NCBI GenBank assembly: GCA_025360525.1
Contig: JANYCA010000058.1
Location: 20,760-84,759 of the forward strand
Reading direction: 5' to 3'
DNA: 64,000 nt
Origin: Chitinophagaceae bacterium
Lineage (GTDB): Bacteria; Bacteroidota; Bacteroidia; Chitinophagales; Chitinophagaceae
Shown here: piece by piece, positions 54,731 through 62,179 of the stretch
How the letters are laid out: each line of letters begins with the position of its first letter
How positions within the stretch are numbered: position 1 is the stretch's first letter
Notes under the pieces: generated by a model
What the model was told of the DNA's origin: nothing
Databases searched by the model: none
What the model saw: only the letters and a program-made list of their open reading frames with translations
Translations under genes and position numbers: made by a program

Positions 54731-55372
54731 ATGAAATTTTCATTAGCAGCTATCAGCATTTTGTTTACACTTGCTTCTTGTGCACAGCCACAAAAAAAGC
54801 CACTTACCATTCCATTAGGATCTGACCAAAAATCGCCACACGAAGCTGTAGCTTACTTTGCCGAAGGTTGTTTCTGGCATGCAGAAATTGTATTTCAAAG
54901 TTTAACCGGCGTACGTGATGCAGTATCCGGCTATGCAGGCGGTACCACAAAAAATCCATCTTATGATGCAGTGGGCACCGGTTCAACAGGGCACACCGAA
55001 ACCGTACAGGTATTTTATGATCCTCAAAAAATATCTTACGCAACTTTAGTAAATGCCTTCTTGGCCAGCCAGGACCCGACAGAGTTAAACAGGCAGGGTC
55101 CTGATGTAGGAACACAATACCGTTCTGCCGCATTCTACAGCAGCAACAGCGAAAAGCAAATCCTTGAGACCGCTATCAAAGATCTTACAGCATCTAAAAA
55201 GTACAGCGATAAAATCGTAACACAAGTGGCCCCTTTCACCAATTTTTATCCTGCTGAAGCTTACCACCAGGAGTACATTGCTCACAACGGAACTAATCCT
55301 TATGTGCAGCGTGTATCCATCCCGGATTACCTGCGGTTTAGGAATATATTTAAAGGAAATTTTAAGTTGTAG
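54731..55372 (+). CDS. msrA: Exported peptide-methionine (S)-S-oxide reductase
   Basis: This 213-residue MsrA reduces methionine-S-sulfoxide. The catalytic Cys47 is in AEGCFWHAEIVFQ, and GVRDAVSGYAGGTTKNPSYD, GHTETVQVFYDP and AYHQEYI are family blocks. The leader MKFSLAAISILFTLASC ends in a lipobox, so it is expected to be a lipoprotein in the envelope. Together with MsrB, 11 bases upstream, both stereoisomers of oxidised methionine can be repaired outside the cytoplasm. No resolving-Cys pair typical of some MsrA C-termini is seen. Confidence 0.95.
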   Translation: MKFSLAAISILFTLASCAQPQKKPLTIPLGSDQKSPHEAVAYFAEGCFWHAEIVFQSLTGVRDAVSGYAGGTTKNPSYDAVGTGSTGHTETVQVFYDPQKISYATLVNAFLASQDPTELNRQGPDVGTQYRSAAFYSSNSEKQILETAIKDLTASKKYSDKIVTQVAPFTNFYPAEAYHQEYIAHNGTNPYVQRVSIPDYLRFRNIFKGNFKL

Positions 55373-55392
55373 CAGGTAAATAACAGCTGCCA

Positions 55393-55436
55393 CCTCACCC
55401 CAACCCCTCTCCTCCAAGAGAGGAGTTGGGGTGAGG
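55393..55436. repeat. CCTCACCCC palindrome
   Basis: CCTCACCCCAAC (55393-55404) and GTTGGGGTGAGG (55425-55436) are a perfect 12-bp inverted repeat, with CCTCTC/GAGAGG-like pairing inside. This kind of palindrome is met in many unrelated bacterial genomes. Here it lies between msrA and the DUF1223 gene and may also work as a stem-loop in the transcript. Confidence 0.8.
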
Positions 55437-55487
55437 TAACCCGGCAGAGTGCCACTCACACCTAACAACCACAACTAATTCTCTTAC

Positions 55488-56255
55488 ATGAAAAGTAAAT
55501 CCTTCTACCTCATTTTACTGGCATTGCCGGTAATGGCAATAAGCATTGCAGCCTTTACATCAACTCACAAAAAACCAGGCCAACCCTCACCCGTCACCAT
55601 CGCAAACGGCTTTGCAGTAGTGGAATTATTTACTTCAGAAGGTTGTTCCAGTTGCCCTGCAGCCGATGAAACAGTTGCCCGCCTGCTGGCTAAAAATAAG
55701 GCCAATGTTTACGTCTTGTCTTACCATGTTGATTATTGGGATAAGCTTGGATGGAAGGATGAGTTTAGCAGTGCCAGCTTTACCCAACGGCAAAATCAGT
55801 ATGCTTCGGCCTTTGGTTTAAATTCAATTTACACCCCTCAGGTGGTGGTAAACGGATCAACAGAATTTGTAGGTTCAGATGAAGCCAGGCTCAATGCAGC
55901 AATTGAGAGCAGCACGGAAAATCAATCTTCTTTTAACATCAGCCTTACTATAAAAAGAAACGCTAACTTCATAACGGTAATTTATGAGATCAATGGAAAT
56001 ACAGCGGGCCAGTTGCTGAACATTGCATTGATACAGCCAGAAGCTACCGTCTCAATTAAAAGAGGGGAGAATGGTGGCCGTACATTGCGGCATGTAAACA
56101 TTGTGAGATCGCTTAAAATACTTGAAGCTGCTGGCAAAGGAAAGACTAACTTTAAAATTCCCGGAGACGTTACATCCATCCCCCTGCAGGTGGTGGCTTA
56201 TACACAGGAGAAGAAAAGCCTGCATATTACGGCTGCTGAAAAACAATCATTATAA
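55488..56255 (+). CDS. Exported DUF1223 thioredoxin-like protein
   Basis: This 255-residue protein has a signal sequence and a DUF1223 domain, a thioredoxin-like fold. The redox pair is CSSC in ELFTSEGCSSCPAADETV (near residue 53), followed by YHVDYWDKLGWKDEFSS and TPQVVVNG (cis-Pro region), both family hallmarks. The natural role of DUF1223 is not established; a thiol-disulfide function in the periplasm is likely. Its position in the methionine-sulfoxide repair run makes it a possible electron donor for the exported MsrA/MsrB, which is inference. The cytochrome b gene starts four bases after its stop. Confidence 0.85.
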   Translation: MKSKSFYLILLALPVMAISIAAFTSTHKKPGQPSPVTIANGFAVVELFTSEGCSSCPAADETVARLLAKNKANVYVLSYHVDYWDKLGWKDEFSSASFTQRQNQYASAFGLNSIYTPQVVVNGSTEFVGSDEARLNAAIESSTENQSSFNISLTIKRNANFITVIYEINGNTAGQLLNIALIQPEATVSIKRGENGGRTLRHVNIVRSLKILEAAGKGKTNFKIPGDVTSIPLQVVAYTQEKKSLHITAAEKQSL

Positions 56256-56259
56256 GTTT

Positions 56260-56958
56260 ATGAAATCTATCAAAGAGAAACATTCGCTTGCTATGCGTTG
56301 GACGCATTGGGTAAATTTTCCGGTGCTGATGATCATGATTTGGAGTGGAATGCTGATTTACTGGGCAAATGATGTTTATACAATCACCATTTTCGGCCAT
56401 AAATTATTCCAGTTTTTCCCAGCCGGATTTTATAAATTTTTCAATATCCCTTCTCGCCTGGCCGAAGGAATGGCCTTCCATTTTTTCTTTATGTGGTTCT
56501 TCGCTATCAATGGCCTGCTCTACGTTTTGTACACTGTTATCTCTGGCGAATGGCGGCAACTACTGCCTCAAAAGAAGTCTTTTAAAGAAGCCTGGCAGGT
56601 GCTGCTGCATGACCTTCATATCCGGAAAATATTACCTCCTCAGGATAAATACAACGCTGCACAACGCATCGCTTACACCAGTATCGTTGTAATGGGATTT
56701 GGCTCACTGGTTACCGGTTTAGCTATTTACAAACCTGTTCAGTTTTACTGGATCACCTGGCTTTGCGGCGGTTATACCATGGCCCGGATGGAGCACTTTA
56801 TTTTAACGGTAGGGTATGTTTTATTTTTTCTTATACATGTTGTGCAGGTAATGATAGCCGGATGGAACAATTTCCGGTCAGTTATTTCAGGCTTTGAAGT
56901 GGTTAAAATAACGGCCCCGGTAATAACTAAAACAGCTGATGATGAAAAATCCATTTAA
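56260..56958 (+). CDS. Cytochrome b561-type membrane subunit
   Basis: This 232-residue protein has about four membrane helices and the haem-ligating His of the cytochrome b561/Ni-hydrogenase b group in MRWTHWVNFPVLMIMIWSGM, AFHFFFMWFFAINGLLY, and MEHFILTVGYVLFFLIHVVQ. The frame is open from 56122 inside the preceding gene, but ATG 56260 is the natural start. It overlaps the molybdenum oxidoreductase gene by 20 bases. The pair resembles MsrQ-MsrP (YedZ-YedY) in plan, although this cytochrome is of the b561 kind rather than the YedZ family. Confidence 0.85.
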   Translation: MKSIKEKHSLAMRWTHWVNFPVLMIMIWSGMLIYWANDVYTITIFGHKLFQFFPAGFYKFFNIPSRLAEGMAFHFFFMWFFAINGLLYVLYTVISGEWRQLLPQKKSFKEAWQVLLHDLHIRKILPPQDKYNAAQRIAYTSIVVMGFGSLVTGLAIYKPVQFYWITWLCGGYTMARMEHFILTVGYVLFFLIHVVQVMIAGWNNFRSVISGFEVVKITAPVITKTADDEKSI

Positions 56959-57730
56959 AAGAAATACTGATATAAAAACAGTATCGCAGCAGCAAATAAA
57001 CCGCCGCAATTTTATCAGCTTTACTGCATTTGCAGGGTTTAGTGCAATTGCATATGGCGGCTGGCGCTGGCTTAACAGCCTGCCGGTAGAAACCAGCGGC
57101 ACCACCGCTGGTGCTAACAAGCTTTTGCGAAGAGCACTCGATAAAAATGAGCTTGTACTGAGAAATGCTTTTAGCAATAATCACCTGGTGCAGACTTACC
57201 CCAAATCGATGGCCGCTAAGGTTGTAAGAGTAAACAGTAATATTGGGATGACGGACACTAGCTTTGATTCAAAGACATGGCAGTTAGTGGTTAACAGGAA
57301 GAATGGCACTCAACTAAAACTGGGTCTTGATGATATCCGCAAGCTTCCCAAAACAGCAATTGTTTTCGACTTTAAATGTGTAGAAGGCTGGGACCAAATC
57401 TCACATTGGGGAGGCGTTAAATTCAGCGACTTTATTGCTCATTACAATTTACAGGAAGAAGCCGCTATGCAGTATGTGGGTATGGCTACGCCAGATGGAA
57501 AATATTATGTAGGGATGGAGATGGCCAGTATCATGCATCCGCAAACATTACTTGCTTACGAGGTGAACGATCAATTACTCCCTGATAAACATGGGCATCC
57601 TTTGCGGCTTATTGTTCCTGTAAAGTATGGTATCAAAAACTTAAAACGTATTGGTAGCATCAGCTTCAGCGACGAGCGTCTGCCAGATTTCTGGGCAAAA
57701 AGAGGATATGATTATTATTCCGGATTATAG
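56939..57730 (+). CDS. Tat-exported molybdopterin oxidoreductase (MsrP/sulfite-oxidase fold)
   Basis: This 263-residue protein has a twin-arginine signal (INRRNFISFTAF, near residues 20-31) and one sulfite-oxidase-type molybdopterin domain. The Mo-ligating Cys147 is in FDFKCVEGWDQISHWGG, and HGHPLRLIVPVKYGIKNLKRI is the conserved C-terminal block. The size and lack of a dimerisation domain are like MsrP (YedY), which reduces protein-bound methionine sulfoxide in the periplasm; other substrates are possible. ATG at 56942 is an alternative start. It ends the run begun by msrB, and its electrons probably come from the cytochrome b encoded just before. Confidence 0.85.
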   Translation: MMKNPFKRNTDIKTVSQQQINRRNFISFTAFAGFSAIAYGGWRWLNSLPVETSGTTAGANKLLRRALDKNELVLRNAFSNNHLVQTYPKSMAAKVVRVNSNIGMTDTSFDSKTWQLVVNRKNGTQLKLGLDDIRKLPKTAIVFDFKCVEGWDQISHWGGVKFSDFIAHYNLQEEAAMQYVGMATPDGKYYVGMEMASIMHPQTLLAYEVNDQLLPDKHGHPLRLIVPVKYGIKNLKRIGSISFSDERLPDFWAKRGYDYYSGL

Positions 57731-57900
57731 GTTGAATACAATAATGTCTCCCTGATTGGAAATAGAAACAGTCACAAACTTGCAGCAATTTTTATGTGCA
57801 TACCCTTCTTTGTCTGTCGTTAGGTGTTGTCATCAATAATTTTAAGATACCATTTTAAGCAAGCACACTTTCTGCGGAGATTATATTTTCAGTAGAAATT

Positions 57901-58305
57901 TCATTTCCTTTTTTCAAAGGCTCTTATTACGCTGAATTCTTTGCGGAGAATTTGTAAGGCTTCTTGGTTAGTAATGGATTTTTCTTTGCAATAGTCTTGT
58001 AAACTTATTTGTTTACAGAATAATTGGTTTATGAGCGGTGTATCTTCAAATTGCTTTAATCTAAAGCCATATTTAAATTTTAGTGGGTAGTGCTCTTGTG
58101 CAGTTTTTAGAATAATACGTATAAGAGTTATGCAGTAAGCAGGGTATTTTTCCTGATTTATGTCCTGTTCCTTTACTTTTTTAAAAGTACTGGTTAAAAG
58201 TTCTTCTGCTTCATTCTCATTTGAATAACAAATTTGTAATGCTATGCCATACAGCATTGAGCAATATTTATCATAAATGTTTTCAAATTTTAAATAGCTC
58301 ATCAT
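57901..58305 (-). CDS. Degenerate ECF sigma-factor-like protein
   Basis: This 134-residue protein resembles a shortened sigma-70/ECF factor. Residues 7-40 (FENIYDKYCSMLYGIALQIC and after, with AEELLTSTFKKV) look like region 2, and the C-terminal KSITNQEALQILRKEFSVIR looks like what remains of region 4. The length is below the usual 170-190 and the DNA-recognition part of region 2 is poor, so it may not act as a true sigma factor. No anti-sigma gene is adjacent. Moderate confidence that it is a real gene, low confidence for function. Confidence 0.55.
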   Translation of the reverse strand: MMSYLKFENIYDKYCSMLYGIALQICYSNENEAEELLTSTFKKVKEQDINQEKYPAYCITLIRIILKTAQEHYPLKFKYGFRLKQFEDTPLINQLFCKQISLQDYCKEKSITNQEALQILRKEFSVIRAFEKRK

Positions 58306-58398
58306 TACTTAATTATTTGCTGATAAAATGAGTAAGTAAATTAAAAATAATTAGCCATTAAGAGATTTCGATTGGTTAAGTCGAATAAAAACCTAAGT

Positions 58399-59538
58399 TT
58401 ATTTATTAAAAGCAGCTTTTAATTTTGAAACAACAAGAGCTTGTGCATCTTTAGCTTCCGGAACCACAGCAGCCATTCCAAAAAATTCATGCGTTACACC
58501 ATCATACATTTTATAATCAGTACTCACATTCGCAGCTTTAAATTTATCGCTGAGTAATTTTCCTTCTGTTTGCAATGGGTCAATTTCAGCACAAATAATT
58601 AATGTTGGCGGCATGCCGGATAAATTAGCTTTAACCAAACTAATACGAGGGTCACCGGCTTGTGCAGGCGAACTCAATGCATTCTTTACAAACCAGTTCA
58701 TCATTGGTTTGTTTAGCGGTTTTGCTGCTGCATATTTTGTGTAGCTTTCACTTGCTGTATCATTATTTGCAACAGGATATATAAGCACTTCATATACCGG
58801 CATTTTTATTTTTTTGTCTCTTGCCATCATGCTTACATTGGCGGCAAGATTGCCACCGGCACTTTCACCAACAACTGCAATTTTTGATGTATCACCTTTC
58901 CACGAAGACGCATTTTTAAGAACCCATTTATAAGCATCAAAACAGGTAGTATGCGCCGCCGGAAATTTATGCTCAGGACCTTTAGGATATTCTACTGAAA
59001 CTACAATTGCCTTTGCCTGTTCGCACAAGCCCTGCGCACTTGCACTATACACATTAATATCAGCTATTACCCAGCCACCCCCATGATAATATACAATAAC
59101 CGGATATATAGAGTCAGCATCTTTTGGGGTATAAATTCTCACATGTGTTGTGCCACCGATTACGGAAATATCTTTCCCAAGGGTATCGCATAATGCAGGA
59201 GGCATGGCCATATTGTGTTCTTTCATAACCGCCATTACTGCATCTGTTGGTGTGGGTTGCATTCTTGCTTCTGCAGCGGTTAGCGTTTCAATTGGTTTAC
59301 CGCCAAGGCTTACAAGTTTTTCAATTACTACCTGCATTTCGGGTTTTAGAGTTAAACCCCAGGATGGTGCGGACTCAGTAGGTTTTAATGATACCTTGCT
59401 GTTCTTATGTATTATACTGTCGGTTGTTTCTATTTGTATTTCATCGCTTGATTTGGAAGTATTGTTGCAGGAAAACATTGTAAAAGCAATAGTGCAAAAA
59501 GCTAAGTGCTTATAAATGCTAAAAAATTTTAATTGCAT
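58399..59538 (-). CDS. Lipoprotein alpha/beta-hydrolase of the HSL (family IV) type
   Basis: This 379-residue esterase has a lipoprotein leader ending in FTMFSC (Cys near residue 24) and the hormone-sensitive-lipase fold. The HGGGW oxyanion motif, the nucleophile elbow VVGESAGGNLA, Asp in AEIDPLQTEG and His in GVTHEFFGM are all present, so it should be active. It is anchored in the envelope. Substrate is not evident from sequence. A DGGx and insertion-free layout fits small-ester hydrolases. It stands alone, with repeat copy H upstream. Confidence 0.88.
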   Translation of the reverse strand: MQLKFFSIYKHLAFCTIAFTMFSCNNTSKSSDEIQIETTDSIIHKNSKVSLKPTESAPSWGLTLKPEMQVVIEKLVSLGGKPIETLTAAEARMQPTPTDAVMAVMKEHNMAMPPALCDTLGKDISVIGGTTHVRIYTPKDADSIYPVIVYYHGGGWVIADINVYSASAQGLCEQAKAIVVSVEYPKGPEHKFPAAHTTCFDAYKWVLKNASSWKGDTSKIAVVGESAGGNLAANVSMMARDKKIKMPVYEVLIYPVANNDTASESYTKYAAAKPLNKPMMNWFVKNALSSPAQAGDPRISLVKANLSGMPPTLIICAEIDPLQTEGKLLSDKFKAANVSTDYKMYDGVTHEFFGMAAVVPEAKDAQALVVSKLKAAFNK

Positions 59539-60025
59539 GATTGATAGTTTTTAATTTTAAAATGAAAGCGATGGAAGCATAGAAACAATATCTCTAACTA
59601 TTCCCAATGGTTGAAAATAGCGCAAATACAATACCGCCTTTTTTTTAGAGAGAATGCTGCAAATGGGCTTTACTTTAAAAAGAAACGGGGATTTGGTTCT
59701 ACATAGTGAAATTTATTGATAAGTGCAGCTATGATTGTGCGGCCTAAAGTTACTGGACCTCTATGCCCATCGATTTTTTTTCTAAAAGTAATGTTGATTT
59801 CCGCCATTGCTTCGTTCTTGATTTTATAAACTTCCCCTTCTCTATAATTTTAAATTTGTTTTGCAATTGAATTAAATATTTAGATGTCACAACTTTGGCT
59901 AACGGTAAACAATATGAATGCAATACTTTCCCCCGGGCATACCCATTAAACAATTTTTTTATTTTCCTAACAATTAAATGCGTTTTATATAATTAGCCCA
60001 AATTTTTCGGCTGCTTATATCTTTT

Positions 60026-60322
60026 TCTGCCTTCGTTGGTAATTTGCATTTAATAACTATTAGCTAAAACAAACCCACGGTTGTGTCTTTTTCAACCAAC
60101 CGGCGAAGCGTTGTAATTGAATACTGTAATTACTTACTTATAATTTATAAATTGTTGTGGGGTGGTTTCACCAAACTTGTTTACCAATGCTGTGGATGAT
60201 TTCAACATATTTACTCTTTGCTAAAACCCTCTTTGCTGCGTGCCTTCGGATGTTGGTCAAAAGACCAACATTGGCGTTTGATGAGTAAGTTGCTTAATTT
60301 AAACGCTTAGCAACAAGGGCGA
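60026..60322 (+). repeat. 295-bp dispersed repeat, copy H (full length)
   Basis: This 297-bp copy begins TCTGCCTTCGTTGG and ends CAACAAGGGCGA. The first hairpin is CGGTTG/CAACCG and the second is ATGTTGGTC-AAAA-GACCAACAT, nine perfect pairs with the AAAA loop, the uninterrupted form of the site hit in copy G. The AT palindrome region reads ATAATTTATAAATTGT. It lies between the HSL-type esterase and the fibronectin-III protein. The stretch before it (59539-60025) holds only weak ORFs. Confidence 0.88.
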
Positions 60323-60337
60323 CAAAATAACCCCATA

Positions 60338-60367
60338 AAAAAAGCCTCTCCAATAAAGAAAGGCTTT
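60338..60367 (-). terminator. Terminator of the fibronectin-III protein gene
   Basis: AAAGCCT / AGGCTTT (60341-60347 with 60361-60367) with a T-run on the minus-strand side follows the stop codon by about 25 bases. Confidence 0.75.
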
Positions 60368-60390
60368 AGCAAAATACAGCTCTAATTATT

Positions 60391-61026
60391 TTAAGCTGCT
60401 TTGTTGGTGCTGCGAGGCATTACAAACTCAGATACTTCGTTGCTCACCGTTTCCTGCTTTTTGGTGCCATAGGCCCTTACCCTAAACCAATAATTGGTTC
60501 CCTGCTCAAGGCCGCTGATTACCATTTTGCGTAGGCTGCTACCCGTACCCTGCCAAACAGTGTTAGCTGTAACAGGGTTGGGTGCCCATTCGTAGCGGTA
60601 GCTGATGGCATTGTCAACCGCTTTAAAACTTACCTCTACCGAGCCCGGATTGATAGCCTGGTTAATGGTAAGATTTTCCGGTACGCCCAGCACAGACGGT
60701 GTTGGCTCCTTGGTTAGGGGCAAACCGCTGCTGATCAGCATCTCGAGGTTGCCATCGCTCAGCAGGTTTACGTACAGGCCCCAGCTCCGCATTAAACCTT
60801 GCAGGGCGTTTTTTTGTACGTTTTTGTTGGCAATTGCATCCCTGTTGCCGGTAGAGGCATTGGCCATGGCGGTTTCAAAATTGTCTGCTGCTATTGCCAT
60901 GTTGACTGCAGTAGGTACAATGTTGGGGAAGTTGGCATTGGCTGTCATCTTAATAATGGCAGCTCTGGTGGTTTGCAGTAAGCTGGCTTCTGCAATACCT
61001 TCAAAATTGATTTTACAATTTCGCAT
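60391..61026 (-). CDS. Fibronectin type III domain protein
   Basis: This 211-residue protein has a helical N-terminal half with no signal peptide (ending near residue 105) and one fibronectin type III domain at the C-terminus: VSFKAVDNAISYRYEWAP, ISGLEQGTNYWFRVRAYG and VSNEVSEFVMPR mark the strands. Similar small proteins occur in many Bacteroidota, where their job is unknown. The N-terminal half (NANFPNIVPTAVNMAIAADN) resembles the helical segment found in those proteins. It is a single gene with its own terminator; no secretion tag such as a type-IX CTD is seen. Confidence 0.8.
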   Translation of the reverse strand: MRNCKINFEGIAEASLLQTTRAAIIKMTANANFPNIVPTAVNMAIAADNFETAMANASTGNRDAIANKNVQKNALQGLMRSWGLYVNLLSDGNLEMLISSGLPLTKEPTPSVLGVPENLTINQAINPGSVEVSFKAVDNAISYRYEWAPNPVTANTVWQGTGSSLRKMVISGLEQGTNYWFRVRAYGTKKQETVSNEVSEFVMPRSTNKAA

Positions 61027-61320
61027 GTTTGGTTGTGTTTATGGGTTAAAAAAAATAATTTGGATATTTAAATAACGCAGGTACTTATAACTTTAGTATA
61101 TAATTTTAAATAATACGGTAGTGCTGTACACGTTTTCAGCAATAAAATTAACCTGTAAATATGGGTTCTTTTTATCATAACAACCTCATAGAGAATATAA
61201 TATAAACACACTTTCTTGCCCGAAAAAATAAGTAAATATTTTTTAAAAAAAATTTCCTTAAACCAACAAAAAACAAATTATTTAAAACCAAAAATGGGCA
61301 ATCTGCTGGCCAGAATAGCC

Positions 61321-61650
61321 ATTACCTTGGTCTACTTTTGCCCTTACCTGGGGTTACTTATGGGCTTACCTGGGGTTACTTATGCCTCTACCTTGGGCTA
61401 CTTACGGGCTTACCTAGGGCTACTTATGGCCTTACCTAGGGCTACTTATGGGCTTACCTAGGGTTACTTATGCCCTTACCTAGGGGTACTTTTGGCCTTA
61501 CCTAGGGGTACTTTTGGCCTTACCTAGGGTTACTTATGCCCTTACCTAGGGTTACTTATGCCCTTACCTAGGGCTACTTTTGGCCTTACCTAGGGTTACT
61601 TATGCCCTTAACTAGGGCTACTTATGGGCTTACCTAAGGGTTAGGTTTGC
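61321..61650. repeat. 22-bp tandem repeat array, about 14 units
   Basis: Units of exactly 22 bases start at 61321 and follow without gap to 61628; a degenerate unit comes after. The consensus is CTTACCTAGGGYTACTTATG plus two variable bases (GG, CC or GC). Most units carry the palindrome CCTAGG, and differences are limited to a few positions that recur in mosaic order, as expected from unequal exchange or conversion. Stop codons in every long frame rule out a coding repeat. The bases before (61027-61320) hold nothing recognised. Confidence 0.93.
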
Positions 61651-61784
61651 CCTTATATAAGGTTATGACGATATACTTTTTAAGGAATTGTAAGCTATAG
61701 ATGAAAAAGGAAATTATACAAAAAATGATTATTTGCGGAAGTAATAGTGTTGTATTAAAGTTTATTTCTCCCCTTTGTTTTTAT

Positions 61785-61974
61785 AAAGTTTATTCCGAGC
61801 AACGTCTCTCCATCAGCCTTTGAGCAGCGCTGAGGACGTTGCGCCTATTTCGTTAAGTTCTATTTTATTGGCACATTTATATGCATCCATTTTGTTAGCT
61901 CTTCTTTATTAACACCGCAACGTCCTTGCTTTGCTCATAGCTATGTTAAGAGACGTTGCTGGGAATAAAACTTT
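61785..61974. repeat. 190-bp nested inverted repeat (GCAACGTC hairpins)
   Basis: The outer arms 61785-61809 (AAAGTTTATTCCGAGC, then AACGTCTCT) and 61949-61974 are inverted copies with one mismatch and one gap. Inside, GAGGACGTTGC and GCAACGTCCT form a second inverted pair. Each half is also a hairpin of its own (GCAACGTC ... GACGTTGC), so the element is two inverted copies of one hairpin. It has the look of a REP/MITE-type dispersed element; other copies are not in the window. Confidence 0.8.
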
Positions 61975-62021
61975 GCAGTGTTACTTTATTCCCTTACCTA
62001 TTATAAATTCTCTTGCAGGCG

Positions 62022-62166
62022 CAGGGCTCCGGCCCTGTGTCTCCCCTGTTACTAATCTTTAAACATCACAAAGACTGGCACATCCGGCAACACGCTAATG
62101 TTAAACTATTATTGTTTCAATTAATTCAATGCGGAAGAAACAATGCCGACTCCGGACGGAGTCCGG
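62022..62166. repeat. Two GC-rich hairpins before the NACHT gene
   Basis: CAGGGC/GCCCTG at 62022-62037 and GACTCCG/CGGAGTC at 62148-62163 are short perfect stems. They lie between the nested palindrome and the stop codon of the NACHT gene. Neither has a T-run, so they are more like short palindromic repeats than terminators. Confidence 0.5.
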
Positions 62167-62179
62167 CGCCTGTTTGAGA

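Noticed and set aside
59750..59953. 67-residue minus-strand ORF between the esterase and repeat copy H
   Set aside because: No domain, no recognisable start context and basic low-information composition; probably chance.
42210..60322. The repeats as attC sites of a chromosomal integron with gene cassettes
   Set aside because: The first hairpin (AACGCC...GGCGAAGCGTT) resembles attC superficially, but the R' site GTTRRRY is not conserved, units are 295 bp with long terminal inverted repeats, the genes between them are up to 2.9 kb and point both ways, and no integrase is seen.
61216..61461. 81-residue ORF across the 22-bp array
   Set aside because: It is open only because the first units have changed bases; the consensus unit contains TAG in one of three frames, and the repeat is not a multiple of three.
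61321..61650. CRISPR array
   Set aside because: Units are 22 bp and contiguous with no spacers, and no cas genes are present.
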